This document shows positions 17,741 to 26,277 of a DNA stretch of 64,000 bases, in pieces. The translations under genes and the position numbers were made by a program. Under the pieces are notes generated by a model. It searched no databases. It was not told the origin of the DNA and saw nothing but the letters and a program-made list of their open reading frames with translations. Where the stretch lies: positions 10,471 through 74,470 of the forward strand of contig CAUSDX010000008.1 of assembly GCA_963530615.1 (NCBI GenBank), given 5' to 3'. This stretch comes from JABCPE02 sp963530615. GTDB taxonomy: Bacteria; Bacteroidota; Bacteroidia; Flavobacteriales; Weeksellaceae. Position 1 is the stretch's first letter, and every line of letters starts with the position of its first letter.

Positions 17741-18151
17741 ATGATACACAGAATACACACATTACGAGTGCGTTATGGAGAAACAGACCCTATGAAATAT
17801 GTTTATTATGGGAATTATGCAGAGTATTTAGAAGTTGCAAGAGTAGAACTTTTCCGTAGCATAGGAATTTCCTACGATGAAATAGAAAAAAAAGGAATAT
17901 GGCTCCCCGTATCTGAATACCATATAAAATACATTAAACCTGCAAAATACGATGATTTATTACAAATTCATACTAAAATCATTAAAAAACCAACTGTAAA
18001 AATAGAGTTTGAATATACAATTTTTAATGAACAAAATGAAAAATTAACAGAAGCATCTACCACTCTATTTTTCTTAAACGCGGAAACACAAAAAATTAGT
18101 CGTTGTCCTAAATTTCTTTTAGAGCTTATTGATAAGCATTGGCAAGAATAA
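17741..18151 (+). CDS. Hotdog-fold acyl-CoA thioesterase (YbgC family)
   Basis: 136 residues. The sequence VRYGETDPMKYVYYGNYAEYLEVAR is the 4-hydroxybenzoyl-CoA thioesterase signature with the catalytic Asp. YbgC-type enzymes hydrolyse short or medium acyl-CoA, or act on acyl-ACP at the inner membrane. Here no tol-pal genes are adjacent, so that context is missing. It is divergent from dnaA. Confidence 0.85.
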   Translation: MIHRIHTLRVRYGETDPMKYVYYGNYAEYLEVARVELFRSIGISYDEIEKKGIWLPVSEYHIKYIKPAKYDDLLQIHTKIIKKPTVKIEFEYTIFNEQNEKLTEASTTLFFLNAETQKISRCPKFLLELIDKHWQE

Positions 18152-18186
18152 AACTAAAATTATTTCTCTATATTACCAAATTTATT

Positions 18187-18194
18187 TAACTTTG
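18187..18194 (+). promoter_or_regulatory. Likely -7 promoter box of the transaldolase gene
   Basis: TAACTTTG fits TAnnTTTG and lies 33 nt upstream of the ATG at 18227, followed by a T-rich 5' leader. A matching -33 TTTG is not clear. Confidence 0.45.
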
Positions 18195-18226
18195 TGACCT
18201 TATTTTTATTTTATTTTATTTTATAA

Positions 18227-18883
18227 ATGGATTTTTTTATTGATACGGCTAATTTAGCACAAATAGAAGAAGCTCAGAATCTTGGAATTTTAGATGGTGT
18301 TACAACAAACCCTTCCCTTATGGCAAAGGAAGGAATAAAAGGGAAAGAGGCCATTTTACAGCATTACAATACTATCTGTAACATCACAAATGGAGATGTA
18401 AGTGCAGAAGTTCTTTCTGTAAATTATGAAGAAATGATAAAAGAGGGGGAAGAATTAGCCGCTCTACATGAGAGAATTGTAGTAAAAATCCCCATGACCC
18501 AAGATGGTATAAAAGCCATAAAATATTTTTCTAATAAAGGAATAAAAACCAACTGTACCCTAATTTTTTCAGCTGGACAAGCGTTACTTGCAGCCAAAGC
18601 TGGGGCAACTTATGTATCTCCATTCTTGGGAAGGCTTGATGATATTTCTACCAATAGTTTCCAGTTAATAGAAGATATTAGAACCATTTACGATAATTAT
18701 TTCTTCAATACAAAAATATTAGCTGCATCTATCAGAAATCCGATGCATATCGTTAATTGTGCTAAAATTGGTGCTGATGTAATTACTTCTCCTCTATCTT
18801 CTATTTTAGGACTACTCAAACATCCTTTAACAGATACAGGACTTTCTCAATTTATTGCTGATGCTGAAAAAATGAACCAATAA
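18227..18883 (+). CDS. Transaldolase of the short (FSA/TalC) type
   Basis: 218 residues, a single class I aldolase barrel. MDFFIDTANLAQIEEA and LDGVTTNPSLMAKEG are family signatures. The Schiff-base Lys lies in IVVKIPMT (about residue 86), and NCTLIFSAGQALLAAKAGATYVSPFLGR follows. This short class includes fructose-6-phosphate aldolases and true transaldolases of the pentose phosphate pathway; motif reading alone does not separate them. I favour transaldolase because this is the usual enzyme in the group. Confidence 0.88.
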   Translation: MDFFIDTANLAQIEEAQNLGILDGVTTNPSLMAKEGIKGKEAILQHYNTICNITNGDVSAEVLSVNYEEMIKEGEELAALHERIVVKIPMTQDGIKAIKYFSNKGIKTNCTLIFSAGQALLAAKAGATYVSPFLGRLDDISTNSFQLIEDIRTIYDNYFFNTKILAASIRNPMHIVNCAKIGADVITSPLSSILGLLKHPLTDTGLSQFIADAEKMNQ

Positions 18884-18891
18884 AATTTAAC

Positions 18892-20193
18892 TTATTTTAA
18901 GTATAATTTCATTTTTGCCACTTCTTCGGGGGTGGCTTTTATTTTCTTAAAAATTTCTTTCTCTTCAGGATAAGTAATCCTAAAAAATATAATTTTATCT
19001 CCGTATCTTCTAAAATACGGATGATTTTTTAGAAAATCCTCGGGAGCATCTTTTAAGGAGTATTTTTGAATTTTAGAAGTGTCTAAATTCGTAATTTCCA
19101 CCAGCTTTTTAGCTAAATCTTGAGAAATATTATAAGTTTCTAAAATCTGTTTTTTATCAACAAAACCACCTAATTTCTTTCTAAATCCTAAAAAACTTGC
19201 TGCCGATTTTTCATCAAAACCAAACTCTATCAATTGCTTAAATGTAATCTGATTCACATCTATTTTAGAAAAATCTATTTTCTGAACCTCTTTCAATTTT
19301 GGTAATTCTTCAGTAATACTTTTCTGCTCCTGCTCTTTAATTTTTATCCAAGGTTTTAATTCTAAAAATTTATCTACCGATATTACAAAACACTTCTGTA
19401 TATCTTCTAAATTTTTGAAAGAACCTCTTAAATTTCTCTCCTTATAATTGAGGATTACTTGAGCTTGTTTCTCTGAAAAACCCAAATTTTTCCAACCTTC
19501 TAAATCTAATACATTAGGATCAAAATAATTATATTTAATTTTATTAGATACCAAACTCTCTTTCTTTTCTTCTTTTTCTGGCAAAATCAAGTAAGGAGCT
19601 AAACGAAGATAATCTTCATCGCTAATAATAAAACACTCCTTAAATTTTTCTTTGCTTCTAAAACTACCTCCTAAATAATTTTTATACTTGATGATAGCAA
19701 CTGCTTGTTTTTCAGAATAACCCAATTTTACCCAATCTTTTTCGGTATAAAAATCTGGATTAAATTTTCCAAAAATATTTAATTCTCTCTTTCTAAAAGT
19801 ATTCTTTTGAAATTCATTTTTTGCTTTTGGCAACAAAATAAAAGGTTCTAATTCCGCAAATTTTTCAGAAGAAATAGCATAACATTTCGCCAATTGCTCT
19901 TTAGAAATAAATCTCCCACCAACTATATCTTTATACTTTAAAATGATTTTCACTTGCCTTTCAGAAAAACCTAATTTTTGCCACTCCTCAGCCGATAAAT
20001 CATTCGGATTAAATTCTGATAATACTATATTTTGTTGCTCCGTTTTATCTACAATATCCACTAAAACAGGCTTTTCTTCTTTTTGATTTTTTAGATAATA
20101 AATCCCAAGATGTACCAATAATATTATCAATCCCAAAATCCCTAGACCAATAAACTGGTTTCTCTTCATCTGAAAAGGAAGTCTTGCTTTCAT
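18892..20193 (-). CDS. Protein with several helix-hairpin-helix repeats and an N-terminal membrane anchor
   Basis: 433 residues. One hydrophobic helix (about 13-30, GLGILGLIILLVHLGIYYL) precedes four repeats of about 60 residues. Each begins with F/I-N/D-P/V-N, then a W/L...LGFSEKQA...ILKYK..LGG.F step, then C.(I)IS...L.PYI. A degenerate fifth repeat closes the protein. The repeats resemble ComEA-type HhH modules that bind DNA backbone without sequence specificity. An anchored DNA-binding or uptake role is possible but unproven. The last 40 residues have partly lost the repeat pattern. Confidence 0.75.
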   Translation of the reverse strand: MKARLPFQMKRNQFIGLGILGLIILLVHLGIYYLKNQKEEKPVLVDIVDKTEQQNIVLSEFNPNDLSAEEWQKLGFSERQVKIILKYKDIVGGRFISKEQLAKCYAISSEKFAELEPFILLPKAKNEFQKNTFRKRELNIFGKFNPDFYTEKDWVKLGYSEKQAVAIIKYKNYLGGSFRSKEKFKECFIISDEDYLRLAPYLILPEKEEKKESLVSNKIKYNYFDPNVLDLEGWKNLGFSEKQAQVILNYKERNLRGSFKNLEDIQKCFVISVDKFLELKPWIKIKEQEQKSITEELPKLKEVQKIDFSKIDVNQITFKQLIEFGFDEKSAASFLGFRKKLGGFVDKKQILETYNISQDLAKKLVEITNLDTSKIQKYSLKDAPEDFLKNHPYFRRYGDKIIFFRITYPEEKEIFKKIKATPEEVAKMKLYLK

Positions 20194-20227
20194 TAAAATT
20201 ATATTTTAGAAATTGTTATACTCTCTA

Positions 20228-23041
20228 TTATTTTTTATTTTTTCTAATCACTCTCATGATTTTATCTACATTTATTCCCAAAGAAAATCTTATTCGCTTA
20301 GCATATTTTTCTTGAGATGGTTCAAATCCCAAATAAGATTGCAACGGAAAATAAATACTCAATATACTTGGTAATATTTCCAATCTCACTCCACTATCCC
20401 AAATAAACTTACCTGAAGTTTCTCTATTTTTATACCAACCAAAATCTCCATATAAATGAAATACTTTCCAAAGTGGAACATCTGCATTAAAAGCCATTAC
20501 CCACTGGTTTGCTCTATTTCTGACATGAGACTTGAACCCTGCTTCTGCCAAAATAAATTCTTGGGAAAAAAGTCCTGTTACAGCACTTTGTCCTAGTAAT
20601 GAATGGTCAAAAACATAATCATTAATTCTTGAAATTCCGTAATCAAATATATTATTTCTGACCTTATTCCTTAAAAACCAACCACCAAAAAATCTCAAAT
20701 GAGCTTCTCTTTGTGGTGCAAATTCCCAATGATAAATACCCTCCAATGAAATTTTCTGAAAATCCTTCATCAATTGATAATCAGTAGTAACATTATACTC
20801 ATGAATAGGATGTGTCTTCTTCCAATTAAAACTAATATTCCATAATCCATATTTAGCATAATTTCCTGTCTCTTCCTCACTTGAGACATCTCTATGAATA
20901 CGCACATACGAAAAGTTTATTTTCTTTCCGTACATACTTCGTGGATTTTGTTCTCTCAAATATAAAGAAGAAAAAAATGCCATTTTTCGGTAAGTTAAAT
21001 TATAATTATAATGAAAATAAGCCCCCGATGCTCCTAAAATTAATTTTCTAAAAAAAGTATCTTTCGGTTGAATTTTATATATTATCTCTGTAGCACCCAT
21101 TGGTTTCCGTTCTCCAATACTCATGTATGGCGTAATGATATAAGTAAAAGGGCGAGAAATTAAACTACGATTACTAAAACTAACTCCTACTAAAACATCA
21201 TCATAGACATTATACCGAACATCAGGTCTTATATATATCTCATTAAATTCTGGATTAGGAAGATCTGTTAATAATTTAAATTTAATTTTTTTATAAAATC
21301 CAAACCATCGTTTTTGTAAAAAATTATTGCGATAATTAATCTCAGGAAAACTAAAATTAGGATTCAATGTAAGTTTTTTAGGGTGAGCTAATTTTAACTG
21401 GTACACATTTTCTGACTTATCTTTCTGTGTATTTAGCCAAATATTTTGTACCCTACTTTCCTCGTCTTCTACAGCCAAATGAAACGGAATATTTAACGGA
21501 GTATTTTTAGAAATTTTAATTTCATAATGCTCATTATCGATATGATGCATTGACTTTAAACGAAAATCCACACGCTGTTTTTCTTTCACATACTCTCGAA
21601 TAAAAATAGAAGACTCTCCAAAATACTTCTCTAATTTCCCTAAAAAATCATCTCCTTTTATCTCCTTTCCATGATGCTCTAATATACAATCTTTTAAGAA
21701 TTTTTCAAACTTTGCTCGCCCCTCTTTCTCAGCAATAAAATCTAATAATGCCCCCATTTTAAACTGACTAATAGACACTTGGTTATCAGTTTCTAATTCA
21801 TCAAATTTAGTTCCTATCGCTTGATCCGTATTTTCATTCATCGCATGGAGATACGCCGCTCCATAACGATGAATCAATTTTATATTAGAAACATTCATCC
21901 AACGAAGCGGTCTCATTCCTAAAATTTTCCAATCTAAACCATCTCCAATAAGTAAGCGTTCTTGATAAAAACTCCTCAAATACTGTATTTCAAAATAAGT
22001 CTTCAAACCATTTTTCAACCAATGATATTTACTTTTATCCGTTCTAAAAGCCTCCTCCAAAACTTCCTGTGAAAGAATACTAAAATAATCTAAATCTATC
22101 TTTTCGGAATCCGTAAAAAGCTTTAATTTATGATCTTTAAAAAGTTTAATATCTTCATCACCTAAAAAACGATCTTTTCTATATCGTTTTTCACCCAATA
22201 CTATCTTCTGAGGAAGCCACCCCAATCTATCATAAATAAATTTCAAATGAAGAGGCAAATAAAACTCAATATTAGCCCAATCATCATTTGTTACAGGATA
22301 AGTAAATTCTACATCCACTAAAAAATCATCTATAATAATAGGCAAATTTCTGGAAGAAAATAACGATGCATAGATCTCCAAATCCGTATTTAAATTTCCT
22401 TCAAGTTTAGAATAATCTTGTTTTTGCGGCAAGTTACTTTGTACAAAATAACCTTTTGGCACAATAAAATCTACCTTCCAATAACTATGTATATTCTGAG
22501 TTTCTTCTAAATCTAAAAAATATTTTGGAGACTGAACTTCATCTTCAAATGAATCAGGAACAATGAAAAAATACTTGAACTGCAAGTCATCCTTACCATA
22601 CCCATATCCTGTGATTTTCTTATCGGGTAAAGTGATTTGATAAGTCAAATAAATCTCCTTTCTCTCCCCTTTTTTCAGAGAAATCGGTAAATAAATATTT
22701 TCTTTACTTTCATTTATTTCATCAAAATAACCTTTATTATCACTTATTTTTAAGGCAGATATTTTTCCCAACTGCTCCTCTTTTGCAAAGTGCATATGTG
22801 TCCATCCATCTTCCAGTTTTCTTTTGGCCAATGGTGTTTTTTTATTTTGATATGCAGCTCCCCAGTTTAATAATTTAATTTGCTCTAAATCTTGATTTTG
22901 AAGATTATAATAAATAATTTTTTGCTGTACATTAATTTGTCTTTTACCATTCCATTCCGCTGAAATGAAAATACTATCTCTTTGAGCATTTAATCTAAAC
23001 GCTCCTATGATTATAATAAAAAACAAAAAAGCACTTCGCAT
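20228..23041 (-). CDS. M1-like pseudopeptidase with C-terminal outer-membrane-barrel-like region
   Basis: 937 residues with a signal peptide (FLFFIIIIGAFRLNAQ). Residues about 25-500 follow the M1 aminopeptidase plan: N-terminal beta domain, then a gluzincin-like helical part. The HExxH zinc motif is missing: the place reads SQEVLEEAF, and the NEGF/A motif has become WLKNGLKTYFE. From about residue 600, aromatic beta-strand segments (YIRPDVRYNVYDDVLVGVSF, TYIITPYMSIG) alternate to near the end, as in outer-membrane barrels. I infer a surface or periplasmic protein without this peptidase activity. It ends 3 nt from nhaC and is probably co-transcribed. Confidence 0.65.
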   Translation of the reverse strand: MRSAFLFFIIIIGAFRLNAQRDSIFISAEWNGKRQINVQQKIIYYNLQNQDLEQIKLLNWGAAYQNKKTPLAKRKLEDGWTHMHFAKEEQLGKISALKISDNKGYFDEINESKENIYLPISLKKGERKEIYLTYQITLPDKKITGYGYGKDDLQFKYFFIVPDSFEDEVQSPKYFLDLEETQNIHSYWKVDFIVPKGYFVQSNLPQKQDYSKLEGNLNTDLEIYASLFSSRNLPIIIDDFLVDVEFTYPVTNDDWANIEFYLPLHLKFIYDRLGWLPQKIVLGEKRYRKDRFLGDEDIKLFKDHKLKLFTDSEKIDLDYFSILSQEVLEEAFRTDKSKYHWLKNGLKTYFEIQYLRSFYQERLLIGDGLDWKILGMRPLRWMNVSNIKLIHRYGAAYLHAMNENTDQAIGTKFDELETDNQVSISQFKMGALLDFIAEKEGRAKFEKFLKDCILEHHGKEIKGDDFLGKLEKYFGESSIFIREYVKEKQRVDFRLKSMHHIDNEHYEIKISKNTPLNIPFHLAVEDEESRVQNIWLNTQKDKSENVYQLKLAHPKKLTLNPNFSFPEINYRNNFLQKRWFGFYKKIKFKLLTDLPNPEFNEIYIRPDVRYNVYDDVLVGVSFSNRSLISRPFTYIITPYMSIGERKPMGATEIIYKIQPKDTFFRKLILGASGAYFHYNYNLTYRKMAFFSSLYLREQNPRSMYGKKINFSYVRIHRDVSSEEETGNYAKYGLWNISFNWKKTHPIHEYNVTTDYQLMKDFQKISLEGIYHWEFAPQREAHLRFFGGWFLRNKVRNNIFDYGISRINDYVFDHSLLGQSAVTGLFSQEFILAEAGFKSHVRNRANQWVMAFNADVPLWKVFHLYGDFGWYKNRETSGKFIWDSGVRLEILPSILSIYFPLQSYLGFEPSQEKYAKRIRFSLGINVDKIMRVIRKNKK

Positions 23042-23043
23042 TC

Positions 23044-24345
23044 TTAATTTCTTTTTTTATTTCCTTGAAATACAATGGAAATAATTGCAAAAACAAGCAA
23101 AAAATAAATATACCAAGTATTCTTTATCATTTCAAAATAATCCACCTGATTCCCACTAAGCTCCATTAGTACTAAAATCTGAGCTCCATAAGGAATCAAT
23201 CCTTGCACAATGCATGAAAAAATATCCAGAATAGATGCTGATAACTTAAGATTAAGTTTATGATCATCCGAAATTTTTTTCGCTACCTTTCCTGTTAAAA
23301 TAATCGCTATCGTGTTATTGGCTATAGCTGCATCTGATAAGGACACCAATGATGCAATTCCTAAATAAGCTGATTTTTGTCCTTTAGCAAAGGTTTTTAT
23401 TTTGCTTAATAATAAATCAATTCCGCCCAGTTTTTCCACAATCCCCGAAATTCCTCCCGTAAAAATCGCCAAAACGAATACATCATTCATTCCTAAAAAG
23501 CCATCATAAATTTTCTTTGAAAAATCTAACCAAGATAATGAAGATTCAAAAATTCCTACCAACCCACTCGATAAAATCCCGAAAATTAAAACCGAAAAAA
23601 CATTCACTCCCAGCATTGCCAAAAGAATAACCAACAAATACGGAAATATTAATATCATGGAAGTTTCGCCAATTTCTTGATAATTTGCAGATATTGTATT
23701 GGTATTACTTCCTAAATAAATAAAAACTATTGCCGACAATAAAAAGGCAGGAAATGCAATCTTAATATTTTCCTTGAATTTATCTTTCATCTCACATCCC
23801 ATAGTTTGAGTAGCAGCAATTGTAGTATCTGAAATAAAGGATAAATTATCTCCAAACATTGCTCCACAAAGTAAAGCCGCACCTACCATATTCACATCTA
23901 TCCCAAAAGAATTGGCTAATCCAAAAGCAATAGGAGAAAGCGAAACGATTGTCCCCACAGATGTCCCAGAAGAAGCTGATAAAAACGATGCTATTAAAAA
24001 TACTCCCACCAAAATATACTCTGCAGAAAGATATTTTATGCCTAAATTAACAATCGCTTCTACACTCCCAATAGATTTAGAAACCGTAGCAAAAGCTCCT
24101 GCTAATAAGTAAATAACACCCATCGTCAAAATATTCTTATCTCCACAACCCATTAAAAAATATTCTATTTTCTTCTTAAAAGTAGATTTAGGGAGTAAAA
24201 AAGCAACCAATACACCACATAATGCCGCTACAGGTGCTGGAAAAGCATAAAAATCTCCCAATGCAATTCCACTTCCTAAAAATACAATAATAAATACTAA
24301 AAAAGGCAACAGAGCTATTGCCGATGTTTTTTTATAATCGTTCAT
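23044..24345 (-). CDS. nhaC: Na+/H+ antiporter of the NhaC family
   Basis: 433 residues with about eleven hydrophobic helices. Family features include FLSASSGTSVGTIVSLSPIAF, GAALLCGAMFGDNLSFISDTTIAATQTMG and SLSDAAIANNTIAIILTGK. These are ion-transporter superfamily segments with conserved Asp, Ser and Thr in broken helices. NhaC-type carriers exchange Na+ for protons at the inner membrane; some relatives carry organic acids or amino acids, so the ion is inferred. Confidence 0.85.
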   Translation of the reverse strand: MNDYKKTSAIALLPFLVFIIVFLGSGIALGDFYAFPAPVAALCGVLVAFLLPKSTFKKKIEYFLMGCGDKNILTMGVIYLLAGAFATVSKSIGSVEAIVNLGIKYLSAEYILVGVFLIASFLSASSGTSVGTIVSLSPIAFGLANSFGIDVNMVGAALLCGAMFGDNLSFISDTTIAATQTMGCEMKDKFKENIKIAFPAFLLSAIVFIYLGSNTNTISANYQEIGETSMILIFPYLLVILLAMLGVNVFSVLIFGILSSGLVGIFESSLSWLDFSKKIYDGFLGMNDVFVLAIFTGGISGIVEKLGGIDLLLSKIKTFAKGQKSAYLGIASLVSLSDAAIANNTIAIILTGKVAKKISDDHKLNLKLSASILDIFSCIVQGLIPYGAQILVLMELSGNQVDYFEMIKNTWYIYFLLVFAIISIVFQGNKKRN

Positions 24346-24361
24346 TTTGTTTTTAAGTTTT

Positions 24362-25411
24362 TTACGAAGATAATAATATTTTTTCTATTTCTGACAAAAC
24401 CAACTCTTTTTCAAATTTTTGCCAATTTTTAACCTCTGTTTTATGATTTTTCATTAGTATTTCCGCAAATGATAAATTCTTATTTTCCACAAAAAAATAA
24501 TTTGCTTGATAAGTTTTCGGTAAATAGATTTTTTTGCCAAATTTTATGGCATCTCCTATATTCCCGCTTATTTTAGTTCTCCCATATATCTCTCTTATGC
24601 TAAAAAACTCTGTATCCATCTGAATAGGACAATACAAAATATCTGCATTTTTAATCTCTTCATCAAAAACATTTTGAGATACTTTTTCTGTAAAATAAAC
24701 AAGTCTAATTTTTGAATTATACTTTAGTATTGCTTCCAATTTTATTATTGCTTCCAGCTCTTTATCCTCTGCCTTTCCTAAAAATACTACTTCTATATTT
24801 TGTTCACACTTTAGCTCTTTTAGCTCTTCTATAACCTTAAAGTAATCTCTCCGACCTTGAGATACCGTCCCTGGTATTACGATTTTCAAATAATCTTTAT
24901 CTAAATATCCCCAATATTCATTAAAAAACAAAGGCAAATACACAAAATCACCCGAAGCCAAATTCTTATCTAAAACAAATATTTTATGAGCCTTTTGATA
25001 AATTTTTCTCTTATATAATAATCCTTCTTTTAAAAATAATTTCAATCTAAATATTCTATCCTTCCTAAAAATACTTTTCAGCAAATCCCATTCTGATGCT
25101 TGAATGAAATTGAGATTATGACCGATAATTGCTATTGGAAAAAACTTCGAAATTTTTAAAAAGATATTAAAATAACGATGTGCCGTGCCAATAATCACTA
25201 AATCATAAGATTTATTTTTTAACAACTCTAACAAATTATTTTTAGAAACTTGATAAATATTCTGCTTTTCCTTTTTCCCTAATAGATTTAATATTTTTTC
25301 AGAAAAATAATAATCTACTGAAATTTTCTGTGAATTTTTCATCAATTCCAAAAAATTCCCAGCAATTTCAGCATGAGTGTCTAACTCTATATAAGCTATT
25401 TTTTTCATCAA
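24362..25411 (-). CDS. Probable GT-B-fold glycosyltransferase
   Basis: 349 residues. The N-terminal half is Rossmann-like with LVIIGTAH and PIAIIGHNLNFIQASEW. The C-terminal half contains IVIPGTVSQGRRDY, EVVFLGKAEDKELEA and NADILYCPI followed by GNIGDAIKFGKKIYLP, which resembles the nucleotide-sugar-binding half of GT-B enzymes. Neither donor nor acceptor is evident. It lies next to a GT2 gene, so both may act on the same surface glycan. Two Met codons open the frame, and either may be used. Confidence 0.6.
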   Translation of the reverse strand: MMKKIAYIELDTHAEIAGNFLELMKNSQKISVDYYFSEKILNLLGKKEKQNIYQVSKNNLLELLKNKSYDLVIIGTAHRYFNIFLKISKFFPIAIIGHNLNFIQASEWDLLKSIFRKDRIFRLKLFLKEGLLYKRKIYQKAHKIFVLDKNLASGDFVYLPLFFNEYWGYLDKDYLKIVIPGTVSQGRRDYFKVIEELKELKCEQNIEVVFLGKAEDKELEAIIKLEAILKYNSKIRLVYFTEKVSQNVFDEEIKNADILYCPIQMDTEFFSIREIYGRTKISGNIGDAIKFGKKIYLPKTYQANYFFVENKNLSFAEILMKNHKTEVKNWQKFEKELVLSEIEKILLSS

Positions 25412-25415
25412 TTAT

Positions 25416-26276
25416 CTAAAATAATTTCCATTTTCTATACATCTCCTGCCATCTCAAATTTCTAATAAACTGTATTTCCTTTTTTGTCAATATTCTCGGA
25501 GAATTTTGTTTAGAAAATACTCTCATCGTAATGAAAAACTCTAAAAATGATTTATTTCTAAATGAAGATTTCAATGAAGAAATTACAGCTAAAGGAAAAC
25601 TCAAACCTATATTATAAAAATATTCTCCTAATTTTTCTGCCTTTTGATTTTTGTATTTATAAGCTGTCGGTCTTAAATGTTTTACCCATAATTTTTTGAG
25701 CGTTAAAGTTTCAAATTCATACATTTTACACAACATGACATCTATATTATCCCAGCCCAAAATTTCTTTCAGCCCTCCCATCTCCATAAAACAAGACTTT
25801 CTATAAGATTTTATAGGCCCTCTGACATGATTTTTTGAAGACAAATTCTCAAATTGCCACTGATTATTTTTTTCAATATAAACCAGCCCAGAAGCCATGC
25901 CTACCTTAGGATTTTTTTCATACACTTTATTGATTTCTTCCAAATAATAGGTAGGAAAAATAATATCTGCATCAAATTTGCAAATAATATCAAAATCTCT
26001 TAAATCTTGACTATTCAGACCAAAATTAAAAGCCCTAATAACCTTTGCTCCAGGAGAATGAGTATTTTCTAAATGCAAATTTTCTTTCCTTTCTAATAAA
26101 GAAAATCTATTTTTGCCTTCAATAAACCTTGATACTATTTTACCAGTATTATCGGTAGAATTATCATTTACTATAACACAATAAAAATCCTGAAAACTTT
26201 GATTTTCAATAGATTTCAAACAAGACAAGATGCTCTCTTCTTCATTATAAGCAGGAATAATAATAAGAAATTTCAT
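25416..26276 (-). CDS. Family 2 glycosyltransferase
   Basis: 286 residues. The N-terminus is the classic GT-A pattern: FLIIIPAYNEEESILSCLKSI, VIVNDNSTDNT and the DxD-type FDADIIFP (metal and sugar nucleotide binding). RAFNFGL and GGLKEILGWDNIDVML follow, where a catalytic Asp is expected. No long membrane helix. The ATG at 26276 is preferred because it sits 1 nt past the polA stop and gives the usual MKFLIIIPAYN; an ATG at 26288 would overlap polA. Substrate unknown, probably cell-surface polysaccharide. Confidence 0.85.
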   Translation of the reverse strand: MKFLIIIPAYNEEESILSCLKSIENQSFQDFYCVIVNDNSTDNTGKIVSRFIEGKNRFSLLERKENLHLENTHSPGAKVIRAFNFGLNSQDLRDFDIICKFDADIIFPTYYLEEINKVYEKNPKVGMASGLVYIEKNNQWQFENLSSKNHVRGPIKSYRKSCFMEMGGLKEILGWDNIDVMLCKMYEFETLTLKKLWVKHLRPTAYKYKNQKAEKLGEYFYNIGLSFPLAVISSLKSSFRNKSFLEFFITMRVFSKQNSPRILTKKEIQFIRNLRWQEMYRKWKLF

Positions 26277-26277
26277 A

